The notes below the pieces were generated by a model that saw only the letters and a list, made by a program, of their open reading frames with translations, had not been told where the DNA came from and did no database searches. Of a stretch of 64,000 nucleotides of DNA, positions 7,842 through 16,832 are shown one piece after another. Numbering within the stretch: the stretch's first letter is position 1; each line of letters begins with the position of its first letter. The DNA lies in the NCBI RefSeq assembly GCF_008710705.1, contig NZ_VYRZ01000001.1, forward strand, positions 310,001 to 374,000, read 5' to 3'. Position numbers and translations under genes: made by a program. Origin of the DNA: Microbacterium radiodurans (GTDB taxonomy: Bacteria > Actinomycetota > Actinomycetes > Actinomycetales > Microbacteriaceae).

Positions 7842-9200
7842 CTACGGCGTTGCGTCCTCCGCCGCGGCGACCTTGCGGTCGCCGCGCTTGCGCCCGGCGC
7901 GGGCGATGAAGAAGAGCACCGTCCCCACCACGATGTAGCCCGCCGTACCGAGCCAGACCGGACCGGTCTGCTGGGTGAGCAGCACGACGCTCGCGATGAT
8001 CGCCAGCACCGGAACGACACGGGGCACCGAGAAGTGCTTGTGGTCGACCTTGTCCTTCTTCAGCACCAGCACGCTGACGTTGGCGGAGAGGAAGACGAGC
8101 AGCAGCAGGAGTACGGTCGTCTCGGCGAGCGTGCCGATGTCACCCACGACGGTCAGCAGCATCGTCGCGCCGGCGACGACGAGGATCGAGACCCAGGGCG
8201 TGCGGCGCTTCGTCAGGACGCGGCCGAACGCGTGGGGCAGGAGGCCCGATTCGGCCAGGCCGTAGCCGACGCGGCTCGCCATGACCATGAACAGGAGCGC
8301 GCCGTTGGCGATCGCCACCAGGGCGATCAGGCTGAACAGCCACGGCGGGATGGCGACGCCGCTCGCGGTCACGACATCGAGCAGCGGCCCGGTCGACTCG
8401 GCGAGCTCGGCGGGCGGGACCACGATGACGGCGCCGAGCGCGATGAGCAGGTACACGACGGCAGCGGTCGAGATGGCCCCGAACAGTGCGCGGGGGTACG
8501 ACTTCGAGGGATCCTTGACCTCCTCCGCCATGTTCGCGGCGGCCTCGAATCCGAGGAACGAGAAGAAGGCGACGATGGATGCCGCGAACGCGCCCTGCAG
8601 CGGCGGGACGTCCGGGGCGAACTCGAAGATGCGGGCTGGCTCGCCGCCGCCGCCGGCGAAGACCATGGCGGCCACGAAGATGACGATCACGAGACCGGTG
8701 ACCTCGATGATCGAGGCGACGAAGTTGGTCGCGAGCGACTCGCGGACGCCCCGGAGGTTGATGAGGGTCAGCACGGCGATGAACACGATCGCGACGGGGA
8801 TCGGCGGAATGTCGAAGAGCGCGGCGAAGTAGTCGCCGGCGAAGGCGTTCGCGAGGGCCGCGGCAGTGGTGATGCCCGACGCCATCATCAGGAAGCCGAC
8901 GAGGAACGACAGGAACGGCTTGCCGAACGCCCGGTCGACGTAGCGGGCTGCGCCGCCGGCGTGGGGGTACTTCGTGATCAGCTCGGCGTAGGTCCCGGCG
9001 GTGAGCAGCGCGACCACGAGCGCGATCAGCAGCGGCAGCCAGATGACGCCACCGACGTCGGTGGCCATCGTGCCGACGAGCGTGTAGATGCCGGCGCCGA
9101 GCGTGTCGCCGACGATGAAGGCGAACAGCAGCGGCGTGCCGATCGCGCGCTTGAGGCCCGGCTGCGCTGCGGGGGCCTGCGCGGTGGTGTCGTTCGTCAT
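7842..9200 (-). CDS. APC-family amino acid permease (first copy)
   Basis: A 452-residue APC-superfamily transporter with twelve predicted helices. The unwound first helix carries FIVGDTLGAGIYTLVG, and helix 6 begins FFSFLGFEAAANMAEEVKDP with the conserved Glu, as in cationic amino-acid transporters (CAT/YfnA-like). ATG 9200 (MTNDTT) is chosen; an upstream extension to 9236 reads as non-family sequence. A second closely similar gene is at 27054-28388. Substrate is probably an amino acid or polyamine. Confidence 0.88.
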   Translation of the reverse strand: MTNDTTAQAPAAQPGLKRAIGTPLLFAFIVGDTLGAGIYTLVGTMATDVGGVIWLPLLIALVVALLTAGTYAELITKYPHAGGAARYVDRAFGKPFLSFLVGFLMMASGITTAAALANAFAGDYFAALFDIPPIPVAIVFIAVLTLINLRGVRESLATNFVASIIEVTGLVIVIFVAAMVFAGGGGEPARIFEFAPDVPPLQGAFAASIVAFFSFLGFEAAANMAEEVKDPSKSYPRALFGAISTAAVVYLLIALGAVIVVPPAELAESTGPLLDVVTASGVAIPPWLFSLIALVAIANGALLFMVMASRVGYGLAESGLLPHAFGRVLTKRRTPWVSILVVAGATMLLTVVGDIGTLAETTVLLLLLVFLSANVSVLVLKKDKVDHKHFSVPRVVPVLAIIASVVLLTQQTGPVWLGTAGYIVVGTVLFFIARAGRKRGDRKVAAAEDATP

Positions 9201-9296
9201 CGCATCACTCCAGCGGGCCGGTGCGAATCCCGACAACCCCTGGCGCAGCAGGTGGATCTGTGGTTATCCCGTTCGCGCGCCCGGCAGGATGGACCC

Positions 9297-10082
9297 ATGA
9301 CGCAGCCATCCCCCGCCCCTGGCGCGCTCCCCGCCTTTCTCGGCGGGGCGGCGACGCTCGCCCGCGGTTTCGGGTTCTGGGCGAGGCGACCTCGTCTGAT
9401 GGCCTGGGGGCTCATCCCGGCCGCCATCGTCGGTGTGGTGCTGCTGGCGGCGCTCATGACCCTCGCGGTGTTCCTCACTCGCATCGTCGACGCGGTGACG
9501 CCCTTCGCCGACGCCTGGAGCGAGCCGTGGGCGTCGATCGTCCGCTTCGCGAGCGGCACGGCTCTCCTCGGCGGCGGCGTCGTGCTCGCGGTCGTGTCGT
9601 TCACGGCCCTGACCCTGATCGTCGGCGAGCCCTTCTACGACCGCATCTGGCGCGCGGCGGAGTCCGTCAGCGGTGCGACCCCACCGCAGGCGGACTACGG
9701 CTTCTGGCGGTCGGTCCGCGACGGCGTCGGCCTGGTGCTGCGCGGCCTCGTCGCCGCACTGGTCGCCGCGCTCCTCGGCCTCGTGCCGCTCGCCGGCGGA
9801 GCTCTCGGCGCCGTGACCGCGGTGACGCTCACGGGCTGGCTGCTCGCCGACGAGCTGACGACGCGCGCACTGTCGGCCCGGGGCATCGACGCGCGCGAGC
9901 GGCGTCGGCTGCGACGGGCGCAGCGCTCCCGCGTGCTCGGCTTCGGCGTCGCCACGCAGCTGTGCTTCCTCGTGCCGCTCGGCGCCGTGATCACGATGCC
10001 TGCTGCGATCGCGGGGTCGACGATGCTCGCGCACACCCTGCTGGAGGGCAGGGTGCGCGCGAACGCCGACGTCGCACCGTAA
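9297..10082 (+). CDS. EI24 domain-containing membrane protein (CysZ-like fold)
   Basis: A 261-residue protein with four to six hydrophobic segments (about 32-58, 78-108, 143-180, 222-245). The EI24/CysZ pattern is seen in the FGFWARRPRLMAWGLIPAAI start and in VGEPFYDRIWRAAE following the second hairpin. Bacterial relatives include the CysZ sulfate permease, but actinobacterial EI24 proteins are uncharacterised. It is divergent from the amino-acid permease with a 96-bp spacer. Confidence 0.8.
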   Translation: MTQPSPAPGALPAFLGGAATLARGFGFWARRPRLMAWGLIPAAIVGVVLLAALMTLAVFLTRIVDAVTPFADAWSEPWASIVRFASGTALLGGGVVLAVVSFTALTLIVGEPFYDRIWRAAESVSGATPPQADYGFWRSVRDGVGLVLRGLVAALVAALLGLVPLAGGALGAVTAVTLTGWLLADELTTRALSARGIDARERRRLRRAQRSRVLGFGVATQLCFLVPLGAVITMPAAIAGSTMLAHTLLEGRVRANADVAP

Positions 10083-10101
10083 GGCGAATGGCATATTCGA
10101 G

Positions 10102-10120
10102 TACCAATTCTTGGTAATCT
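10102..10120 (+). promoter_or_regulatory. Palindromic operator and -10 of the parDE-like pair
   Basis: TACCAA-TTC-TTGGTA (10102-10116) is a perfect 6-bp inverted repeat with a 3-bp spacer. It overlaps TAATCT (10115-10120), a plausible -10 hexamer seven bases before the GTG of the antitoxin gene. This suggests a leaderless transcript repressed by the antitoxin or the complex bound over the promoter. Confidence 0.55.
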
Positions 10121-10126
10121 CGAGGC

Positions 10127-10360
10127 GTGAGCCAGAACACCTCGATCAGCCTCGACGACCACTTCGCCGGCTTCCTCTCCCGCGAGGTCGCCTCGGGACG
10201 ATACCGGTCGGCGAGCGAGGTCGTGCGGGCGGCGCTGCGCCTCCTCGAAGATCAGGAGTCACAGATGAGCGCACTGCGCGCTGCGCTCGTTGCCGGTGAA
10301 CGCAGCGGGGAGCCCGAGGAGTTCAGCTTCGACGCGTTCGTCGCCTCCAAGAGACGATGA
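10127..10360 (+). CDS. ParD-type antitoxin (CopG/ribbon-helix-helix)
   Basis: A 77-residue protein. Residues 1-45 match the ParD ribbon-helix-helix: NTSISLDDHFAGFLSREV followed by SGRYRSASEVVRAALRLLE, the latter a hallmark of ParD antitoxins. The C-terminal tail, rich in Glu and Phe (EPEEFSFDAF), would wrap the toxin. It overlaps the toxin start by 4 bp (ATGA), as usual for translationally coupled type II modules, and is probably autorepressing through the palindrome upstream. Confidence 0.9.
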   Translation: MSQNTSISLDDHFAGFLSREVASGRYRSASEVVRAALRLLEDQESQMSALRAALVAGERSGEPEEFSFDAFVASKRR

Positions 10361-10647
10361 ATCGCTTCCGCCTCACCCCCGCTGCCCAGCGAGACCTGTC
10401 GAGCATCTGGGACTACACCGAGCAGCGATGGGGCGGAGTGCAGGCCGAGTCCTACCTCTTCGAGATCAGGGAAGCGATCGAGCGCATCGCGCACGACCCG
10501 GAACGCGGGATGCCTGCGGACGATGTTCGGCCGGACTATCGCAGATACAGCGTCGGCAGTCACCTCGTCTTCTCCACCGAAGCGCCGCACGGTGTCAGCG
10601 TGATCCGCATCCTTCATCAGAGAATGGACCCCGGTCGTCACTTGTGA
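10357..10647 (+). CDS. ParE/RelE-superfamily toxin
   Basis: A 96-residue ParE-like toxin: FRLTPAAQRDLSSIWDYTEQRWG at the N-terminus (two-helix hairpin), GMPADDVRPDYRRYSVGSH in the middle and VIRILHQRMDP at the C-terminus, where the conserved ILH and Arg lie. ParE toxins inhibit DNA gyrase, but RelE-type mRNA cleavage cannot be excluded by sequence. The gene is intact and coupled to the antitoxin, consistent with a working module. Confidence 0.9.
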   Translation: MNRFRLTPAAQRDLSSIWDYTEQRWGGVQAESYLFEIREAIERIAHDPERGMPADDVRPDYRRYSVGSHLVFSTEAPHGVSVIRILHQRMDPGRHL

Positions 10648-10715
10648 CATCGCACAGGCGCGGCGGCACCGGGTCGCCGGTTCCGGCCGCCCGTCCCTCG
10701 ACTCAACGGAGAATC

Positions 10716-11651
10716 ATGCGCAGCGTCCCCCTCGGCCCGAGCGGCATCCGTGTTCCCAACGTCGTCGCCGGCATGATGCGCATCGAAGATCTCGCCGATG
10801 CCGACATCCGCGCCCTCTATGAGCGCTCACGCGAGGTCGGCGTCGATTTCTTCGACCACGCCGACATCTACGGATCGAGCCGTCACGGCTGCGAGCGCCG
10901 GTTCGCCGAGGCGCTGCAGCTGAGTACGTCGGAGCGCGATCAGATCACGCTGCAGACCAAGACCGGGATCGTTCCCGAGGAATGGCACTTCGATCACTCC
11001 TACGAGCACATCGTCTCGTCCGCCGAGGCCTCGCTCGAGGCGCTCCGCACCGATCGCATCGACGTGCTGCTCCTCCACCGCCCCGACGCCCTCGTCGAGC
11101 CCGACGAGGTCGCGCGCGCATTCGACCACCTCGAGTCCTCCGGGAAGGTTCGCGCCTTCGGCGTCTCCAACCACACCCCGCGCCAGATCGACCTGCTGAA
11201 GACCGCCGTCACGCAGCCGATCGTGGCCAACCAGGTGCAGCTCTCGGTGACGCACTCGACGATCATCGCCCAGGGCCTCGCCTCGAACATGGTCGGCGAG
11301 GACGACGCCCTCACGCGCGACGGCGGCGGCATCGTCGACTACTCGCGCATCAACGACATCACCCTGCAGGCCTGGTCTCCGTTCCAGAAGGGCTTCTTCG
11401 ACGGGGTGATCTTCGGCGCCGAGGAGTATCCCGAGCTCAACGCCCGACTCGACGCCCTCGCGGCGAAGTACGGGGTCACGCCGACCGCGATCGCGACGGC
11501 TTGGATCACCCGGCACCCCGCCGGGATCCAGGTCGTGCTGGGAACGACCAACCCGCAGCGCGTCGCGGATGCGGCCGCGGGCAGCGACATCCCGCTGTCG
11601 CGCGCCGAGTGGTACGGACTCATCCAGGCGGCCGGCCACAAGGTCCCCTGA
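10716..11651 (+). CDS. Aldo/keto reductase
   Basis: A 311-residue AKR-fold oxidoreductase with the catalytic tetrad visible: Asp47 and Tyr52 in FFDHADIYGSS, Lys in LQTKTG near residue 87 and His in LLLHRPDAL near 122. The C-terminal cofactor segment VVLGTTNPQRVADAAA binds NADPH. It is closest in pattern to the YdhF-like group of AKRs. ATG 10716 has GGAG six bases upstream; earlier in-frame codons run back into the toxin gene region and are rejected. Confidence 0.88.
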   Translation: MRSVPLGPSGIRVPNVVAGMMRIEDLADADIRALYERSREVGVDFFDHADIYGSSRHGCERRFAEALQLSTSERDQITLQTKTGIVPEEWHFDHSYEHIVSSAEASLEALRTDRIDVLLLHRPDALVEPDEVARAFDHLESSGKVRAFGVSNHTPRQIDLLKTAVTQPIVANQVQLSVTHSTIIAQGLASNMVGEDDALTRDGGGIVDYSRINDITLQAWSPFQKGFFDGVIFGAEEYPELNARLDALAAKYGVTPTAIATAWITRHPAGIQVVLGTTNPQRVADAAAGSDIPLSRAEWYGLIQAAGHKVP

Positions 11652-11662
11652 GCCCGCCGCCC

Positions 11663-12052
11663 ATGGCCGAGTACGTCATCGAGGGCGGTCGGATCGCCGT
11701 CATCCCCGACCTCTACGCCGAGCTCAACCGCCTCTTCATGGCGGAGGAGGACTGGACCCTCGGCGACAGCCTCGACGCGCTCGACGACCTGCTCTACGGC
11801 GGGATCGGCGCGCTCGTCGGAGACGCCCGGCCCCGCGTGGTCTGGCGCGAGTCCGGGCGCAGCCGCGAGGTGCTCGGCCGCGATGCGACCGCCGCGTGGC
11901 TGCGCGGCAAGCTCACGCAGCCCGACGTGTTCTCCACCGCGTCGACGCAGCGCCGGCTGGACGCCGTGATCGCGGGCACCGGACCGACGTACTTCGATCT
12001 CGTCGTCGAGGTGTTCGAGGCGCATCCCGGCATCGAGCTCGAACTGCGCTGA
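11663..12052 (+). CDS. Barstar-like (ribonuclease inhibitor fold) protein
   Basis: A 129-residue protein whose first half follows barstar: YVIEGGRIAVIPDLYAELN for strand 1 and helix 1, then DSLDALDDLLYGGIG resembling the barstar inhibitory helix (NLDALWDCL pattern). A C-terminal segment (TYFDLVVEVFEAHPGIELEL) gives the last strand. Barstar blocks barnase-type RNases. No barnase-like gene is within the window. It lies 11 bp after the aldo/keto reductase and may share its transcript. Confidence 0.65.
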   Translation: MAEYVIEGGRIAVIPDLYAELNRLFMAEEDWTLGDSLDALDDLLYGGIGALVGDARPRVVWRESGRSREVLGRDATAAWLRGKLTQPDVFSTASTQRRLDAVIAGTGPTYFDLVVEVFEAHPGIELELR

Positions 12053-12134
12053 GAGGATCCGCGACCGCTGCCGCCGATTCTCCCCGGTGAGGGGCGGCGG
12101 GATACGGTTCGAGTTCCGACGGAAGGACGAGCCG

Positions 12135-13178
12135 ATGCATCCCGACCTGCGCAGCCTGCCCAAGGCCGAACTGCACCTGCACATCGAGGGCACCCTCGAG
12201 CCGGAGCTCGCGTTCGCCCTGGCCGAGCGCGGCGGCATCCGGCTGCCTTTCGCTGACATCGCCGACCTGCGCCGTCACTACGACTTCACCGATCTGCAGT
12301 CCTTCCTCGACCTCTACTACTCCTGCATGGCGGTGCTGCGGACCGAGCAGGACTTCACCGATCTCGCCCTCGCGTACTTCGAGCGGGCGGATGCCGACGG
12401 CATCCGTCACGTCGAGATGTTCTGCGATCCGCAGGTGCACGAATCGAACGGGGTCACCCTCGACACCGTGCTCGACGGGCTGCTCGCAGCATTCCGCATC
12501 GCATCGGAGCGGTGGGGCATCACGGGCGGCCTCATCGTCTGCATCGTGCGCGACGAGCCCGTCGCCTCGGCGGCCGCGCTCATCGAGGAACTCGCTCCGC
12601 GAGCCGGCGAGGTCCTGGGGATCGGCCTCGATTCCGCCGAGGTCGGCTACCCGCCGTCGCTGTTCACCGAGGTCTTCGCCCGCGCGCGCGAGCTCGGCCT
12701 GCACCGGGTCGCGCACGCCGGCGAGGAGGCGCCCCCGGCCTACATCTGGGAAGCGCTGCGGCTGCTCGACGTCGAGCGGGTGGATCACGGCATCCGCGCG
12801 GTCGACGAGCCCGAGCTGGTACGCCACCTCGCCGAGCGCCGCGTGCCGCTGACGGTCTGTCCGCTGTCGAATGTGCGGCTGCGCGCGGTCGCCGACCTGT
12901 CGTCGCATCCCATTCGCGCCCTCGTCGACGCCGGCGTCGTCGTGACGGTCAATTCGGACGACCCGGCCTACTTCGGCGGCTACATCGCCGACAACTACGC
13001 CGCACTCGCTGCCGCGGGCTTCACCCTCGACGAGCTCGCCGACCTCGCGGCGAACTCCATCGACGCATCCTTCGCCGACGAGGCCCGCAAGACCGAGCTG
13101 CGGGCACTCGTCGCGGAGTGGCGAGGGCCGCGCCGCACCGCAGGCGACCCGCCGATCGGAGGACGACCCGGCGCGTGA
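12135..13178 (+). CDS. Adenine/adenosine deaminase (amidohydrolase superfamily)
   Basis: A 347-residue metal-dependent deaminase. Zinc ligands are His14 and His16 in ELHLHIEGT, His194 in HAGEEAP (with catalytic Glu197), His218 in VDHGIRAV, and Asp275 in NSDDPAYFGG. The SDDPAYF wording and the length fit the adenine deaminase branch better than classical adenosine deaminase, though both catalyse hydrolytic deamination in purine salvage. ATG 12135 follows GACGGAAGGAC; the in-frame start at 12087 would add 16 non-family residues. Confidence 0.88.
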   Translation: MHPDLRSLPKAELHLHIEGTLEPELAFALAERGGIRLPFADIADLRRHYDFTDLQSFLDLYYSCMAVLRTEQDFTDLALAYFERADADGIRHVEMFCDPQVHESNGVTLDTVLDGLLAAFRIASERWGITGGLIVCIVRDEPVASAAALIEELAPRAGEVLGIGLDSAEVGYPPSLFTEVFARARELGLHRVAHAGEEAPPAYIWEALRLLDVERVDHGIRAVDEPELVRHLAERRVPLTVCPLSNVRLRAVADLSSHPIRALVDAGVVVTVNSDDPAYFGGYIADNYAALAAAGFTLDELADLAANSIDASFADEARKTELRALVAEWRGPRRTAGDPPIGGRPGA

Positions 13179-13220
13179 CCGTCCTCCGATGGCGTGATCT
13201 CCTGCGAACCGGAGCTCACC

Positions 13221-14930
13221 TCACGCCGGCACGTCCCCGCCGTCCCCGCCGGGGGCGAGCCACACGGTCGACTCGCCCCCGACCGCGCCCTCGAGCGCTG
13301 CACCGCTCCGAATGACCGGCTCGACGCCCGCGAGCTCGAAGGGCCGCTCGCCGAAGTTGGTCACGACCTCCCAGCCGTTCGGGCGCCGGAAGCGCAGCAC
13401 GTCGTCGCGACCGGTCTCGACCCACTCGAGCCCCTCGGCCGCCTGCAGCCGGTGCCGGAGCTCGAGCGCACGCCGGTACAGGTTCAACGTCGAGTCCGGA
13501 TCGGCGTCCTGCGCCTCGACCGCGTGCTCGGCGAACCATGCCGGCTGCGGCAGATGGGCGCCGTCGGGGCCGAAGCCGAACGACGACCCCCCCGACGTCC
13601 AGGGCAGCGGCACGCGGCATCCGTCCCGTCCGATCTCGGCGCCGCCGGTGCGGAAGAAGGTCGGATCCTGCCGGTCGGATGCCGCGATGTCGGCCACCTC
13701 GTGGAGCCCGAGCTCCTCGCCCTGGTAGAGGTAGGTCGAGCCGGGCAGCCCCAGGATGAACAGCGTCGCCGCAGCCGCACGACGTGCGCCGCGCTCCCGA
13801 TCGAGCTGCGACTCGTCACCTCCTCCGAGCAGCCAGTCGCCGCCGTGCCGGGTCGGCGCCGCCCCGGGCTCGGCCGCGGGAAGCCCGTAGCGCGTCGCGT
13901 GACGCACGACGTCGTGGTTCGACAGGACCCACGTGCTCGACGAACCGGATTGCGCGGCGAGCGCGAGGTTGTCGGTGATGATGCTGCGGAACCGCCGGGC
14001 GTCGAAGTCCGCTTCGAGCAGATCGAAGTTGAACGCCTGCCCGAGACTTTCGGGACGGGCGTACAGATGGATGCGGGAGGGCTCGACCCAGGCCTCGGCC
14101 ACGGCCGTGCGCGGCGGGTCGTAGGAGTCGAACAGCGCGCGCCACTCGGCGTAGATCTCATGCACGTCGTCGCGGTCGACGAGCGGGTGATCGCCGTCGC
14201 GCGGGATGAGCTCGAGCTCGCTGCGCGAGGGCAGCGGCTCGGTGAGATCCTTCGAGAGCATGTGCGCGACGTCGATGCGGAACCCGTCGACACCGCGATC
14301 CGACCAGAATCGGAGCGTCTCGAGGAAGTCGGCGCGCACGTCGGGGTGGTCCCAGTTCAGATCGGGCTGCTCGCGTGCGAAGTTGTGCAGGTACCACTGG
14401 CCGTCGGCCGCGCGCTCCCAGGCCGAACCGCCGAAGAGCGAGAGCCAGTCGGTCGGCGGCTCGCTTCCGTCGGGGCCACTCCCCTCGCGGAAGATGTACC
14501 GTTCGCGAGCCGCCGAGCCGCGACCTGCGGCGAGCGCCTCCTGGAACCAGACGTGCCGATCGGAGGTGTGGTTCGGCACGATGTCGACGACGACCCGGAT
14601 ATCCCGGCCGTGCAGCGCCGCCAGCATCTCGTCGAAGTCGTCGAGGCTCCCCAGCCGCGGATCGACGTCGCGATAATCGGCGACGTCGTACCCGCCGTCG
14701 GCCAGCTCGGACGGGTAGAAGGGGCTCAGCCACACCGCGTCCACCCCGAGCTCGGCGAGGTAGCCGACACGGGCGGTGATGCCGCGGATGTCGCCGAGAC
14801 CGTCGCCGTTCGCATCCGAGAAGCTGCGCGGGTAGATCTGGTAGACCACACCCTGGCGCCACCACGGCGCGATGTCGTCGGCGAGCGGGTCGAGCTCGGA
14901 AGTGCGGGAGAGTTCCAGCGAGGGTGTCAC
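13221..14930 (-). CDS. GH13 alpha-glucosidase / oligo-1,6-glucosidase-like
   Basis: A 569-residue glycoside hydrolase family 13 enzyme. The barrel begins WWRQGVVYQIYPRSF. Conserved region I is VDIVPNHTSD, region II GFRIDVAHM with nucleophile Asp220, region III AVAEAW with acid/base Glu279, and region IV VLSNHDVVRH with Asp340. No signal peptide, so it acts in the cytoplasm on imported oligosaccharides such as maltodextrin or isomaltose. GTG 14930 has GAAAGGAA nine bases upstream. It is the last gene of the sugar ABC operon (61 bp after the permease). Confidence 0.92.
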   Translation of the reverse strand: MTPSLELSRTSELDPLADDIAPWWRQGVVYQIYPRSFSDANGDGLGDIRGITARVGYLAELGVDAVWLSPFYPSELADGGYDVADYRDVDPRLGSLDDFDEMLAALHGRDIRVVVDIVPNHTSDRHVWFQEALAAGRGSAARERYIFREGSGPDGSEPPTDWLSLFGGSAWERAADGQWYLHNFAREQPDLNWDHPDVRADFLETLRFWSDRGVDGFRIDVAHMLSKDLTEPLPSRSELELIPRDGDHPLVDRDDVHEIYAEWRALFDSYDPPRTAVAEAWVEPSRIHLYARPESLGQAFNFDLLEADFDARRFRSIITDNLALAAQSGSSSTWVLSNHDVVRHATRYGLPAAEPGAAPTRHGGDWLLGGGDESQLDRERGARRAAAATLFILGLPGSTYLYQGEELGLHEVADIAASDRQDPTFFRTGGAEIGRDGCRVPLPWTSGGSSFGFGPDGAHLPQPAWFAEHAVEAQDADPDSTLNLYRRALELRHRLQAAEGLEWVETGRDDVLRFRRPNGWEVVTNFGERPFELAGVEPVIRSGAALEGAVGGESTVWLAPGGDGGDVPA

Positions 14931-14991
14931 GGAGAGGGTTCCTTTCGATGCGCGTGACGGTCGGATGGATGAGAAGCGGATGCCGCAGGCC

Positions 14992-15909
14992 TCAGCCCTT
15001 GACGGCGCCCTGGGTGACGCCCTCCATCACCCAGCGCTGGGTGAAGAGATAGGCGAGGATGGCCGGCGCCATCGCCATGAGGTACGAGGCGAAGGACACG
15101 TTGTAGTTGTTGCTGAACTGGGTCTGGAAGAGGTTCTGCCGAACCGGCAGCGTCTGCAGGTTCGGGTCGGAGATGATCAGCGACGGCAGCATGAAATCGT
15201 TCCAGGCGTAGAGGAACGCGAAGATCCCGACCGTCGCGCTCATGGGAGCCAGCAGCGGGAAGATCAGCTTCCAGAACGTCTGCCACGTGGTGGCCCCGTC
15301 GATGCGCGCGCTCTCCTCGAGCTCGATCGGGATCGAGCGGAGGAACGCCGTGAACAGCAGCACGCTGAAGCTCAGCTGGAACATCGTCGCCAGCAAAACG
15401 ACGCCGACGGGATTGTCGAGACCGAGGCGGCCGGTGAGCTGGATCTGCGGCAGCGCGACGACCGGGAACGGGATGAACATGGCCGCGAGCAGGTAGAAGA
15501 ACGAGTAGCGGAACAGCTTCCGATCCCAGTTGCGGACGATCGCGTAGGACGCGAAGGCGGCGAGCACGATCGTCGCGACGACGGTGCCGGCGGTGACGAA
15601 GAGCGAGATGCCCGCGCCGACGGGGAATCTCGTGAGGTTCCACGCCTGCACGAATCCGTCGATGCTGAAGGGCGCCGGCAGCGAGAACGCATTGCCGTCG
15701 ACCGCCTGACCGGTGGTCTTGAACGCCATCGAGATCGTCACGTAGAGCGGCAGGAGCACCGTGACCGCGCACAGGATGAGGATGGTCGTCGTCGACCAGC
15801 TCACCTTCTCGGTGAGACGCCGGCGACGGCGGGGCGGGTCGGCGGGTCGATCGGCGGCGGTGAGCACGTCGGCCTGTTCGAAGGCGAGCGCGGGCTGGGT
15901 GGTGGACAT
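14992..15909 (-). CDS. Carbohydrate ABC transporter permease (MalG-like)
   Basis: A 305-residue CUT1-type permease with six helices and the EAA loop EESARIDGATTWQTFWKLIF facing the ATPase. The N-terminal 45 residues are a basic cytoplasmic tail. Its ATG overlaps the stop of the MalF-like gene (ATGA), so the two permeases are translationally coupled. No ATPase gene is in the operon, so a shared MsiK-type ATPase encoded elsewhere presumably energises it. Confidence 0.93.
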   Translation of the reverse strand: MSTTQPALAFEQADVLTAADRPADPPRRRRRLTEKVSWSTTTILILCAVTVLLPLYVTISMAFKTTGQAVDGNAFSLPAPFSIDGFVQAWNLTRFPVGAGISLFVTAGTVVATIVLAAFASYAIVRNWDRKLFRYSFFYLLAAMFIPFPVVALPQIQLTGRLGLDNPVGVVLLATMFQLSFSVLLFTAFLRSIPIELEESARIDGATTWQTFWKLIFPLLAPMSATVGIFAFLYAWNDFMLPSLIISDPNLQTLPVRQNLFQTQFSNNYNVSFASYLMAMAPAILAYLFTQRWVMEGVTQGAVKG

Positions 15910-16832
15910 CAGAACGAGTTCCTTCCGCGCGTGAGCGAGAGCTGGAGGAGCGAGATGAGCACGGCGACGACGAAGAAGATGGTCGCGTTGGCCATCTGGT
16001 AGGCGTAGTCGCCGCCGTTGAAGCCCGCGATGATCGTCATCGCGACGCTGCGCGTCGCCGTCCCCGGTCCGCCGTTGGTGAGGCCGACGATGATGTCGTA
16101 CGCGTTGAGGAACCCCTTGAACCCGAGGATGACGTTGATGACGACGTAGCCGGCCACGAGCGGCACGGTGATGCGGAACAGCTGCTGCGTCTTCGACGCT
16201 CCGTCGAGATCCGCGGCCTCGTAGACGTCGCCCGGCACCGACAGGAGCCCCGCGATGTAGATGAGGAGCGTCCCCGGGATCGCCTGCCACGCGGTGACGA
16301 TGACGATCGCGACCCACGCGAGGTCGGGGTTGGCGAGCAGGCTCGTCTCCAGCCAGGGCAGCCCGAGCGAGGTGCCCGCGGCGGGGATCGAGTTGGAGAA
16401 GAGGAAGTTGAAGACGTAGGCGATGATGATGCCCGAGATCACCATCGGGATGACGAAGATCGTCCGAAGCCCCGTCTTGAAACGGATGCGAGCGGTCAAG
16501 CCGACCGCCAGCAGGAACGCGAGCACGTTCACCACGATGACCGTGGCGATCGCGAAGCCGGCGGTGAAGAGGTAGCTCTGCAGGATGGCCGGGTCGCTGA
16601 AGAGGGCGATGTAGTTCGTGAGGCCGATGAACTGCCAGTCCCCGAGTCCGATCGAATCGGTCATGCTGAAGAAGATGCCCACGAGTCCCGGCACCGTGAT
16701 CGCCAGGGTGAACAGGACGAGGCTCGGCAGCAGGAACAGGTAGTAGATCGGCTCGACGCGGCGAGCGCTCCGCCGGACGGTGCGGTCGCCCTTGGTCACG
16801 ACGGTCGTCGTGGGGCTGGTCGTGACGGTCAT
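15909..16832 (-). CDS. Carbohydrate ABC transporter permease (MalF-like)
   Basis: A 307-residue permease. The hydrophobic segment starts at YYLFLLPSLVLFTLAITVPG (near residue 29), and the EAA motif is YEAADLDGASKTQQLFRITV. Five further helices follow. It lies between the binding protein (ATGA overlap at 16829-16832) and the second permease, the standard CUT1 gene order. Confidence 0.93.
   Translation of the reverse strand: MTVTTSPTTTVVTKGDRTVRRSARRVEPIYYLFLLPSLVLFTLAITVPGLVGIFFSMTDSIGLGDWQFIGLTNYIALFSDPAILQSYLFTAGFAIATVIVVNVLAFLLAVGLTARIRFKTGLRTIFVIPMVISGIIIAYVFNFLFSNSIPAAGTSLGLPWLETSLLANPDLAWVAIVIVTAWQAIPGTLLIYIAGLLSVPGDVYEAADLDGASKTQQLFRITVPLVAGYVVINVILGFKGFLNAYDIIVGLTNGGPGTATRSVAMTIIAGFNGGDYAYQMANATIFFVVAVLISLLQLSLTRGRNSF

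Noticed and set aside
9210..9265. tRNA-like TPsiC sequence (GGTGCGAATCCC)
   Set aside because: No acceptor stem or anticodon arm can be folded around it.
7233..10082. Forward 949-codon open frame
   Set aside because: Its first two thirds are antisense to the arsenite permease and first amino-acid permease and are low in complexity; only the last 262 codons (9297-10082) are the real EI24 gene.
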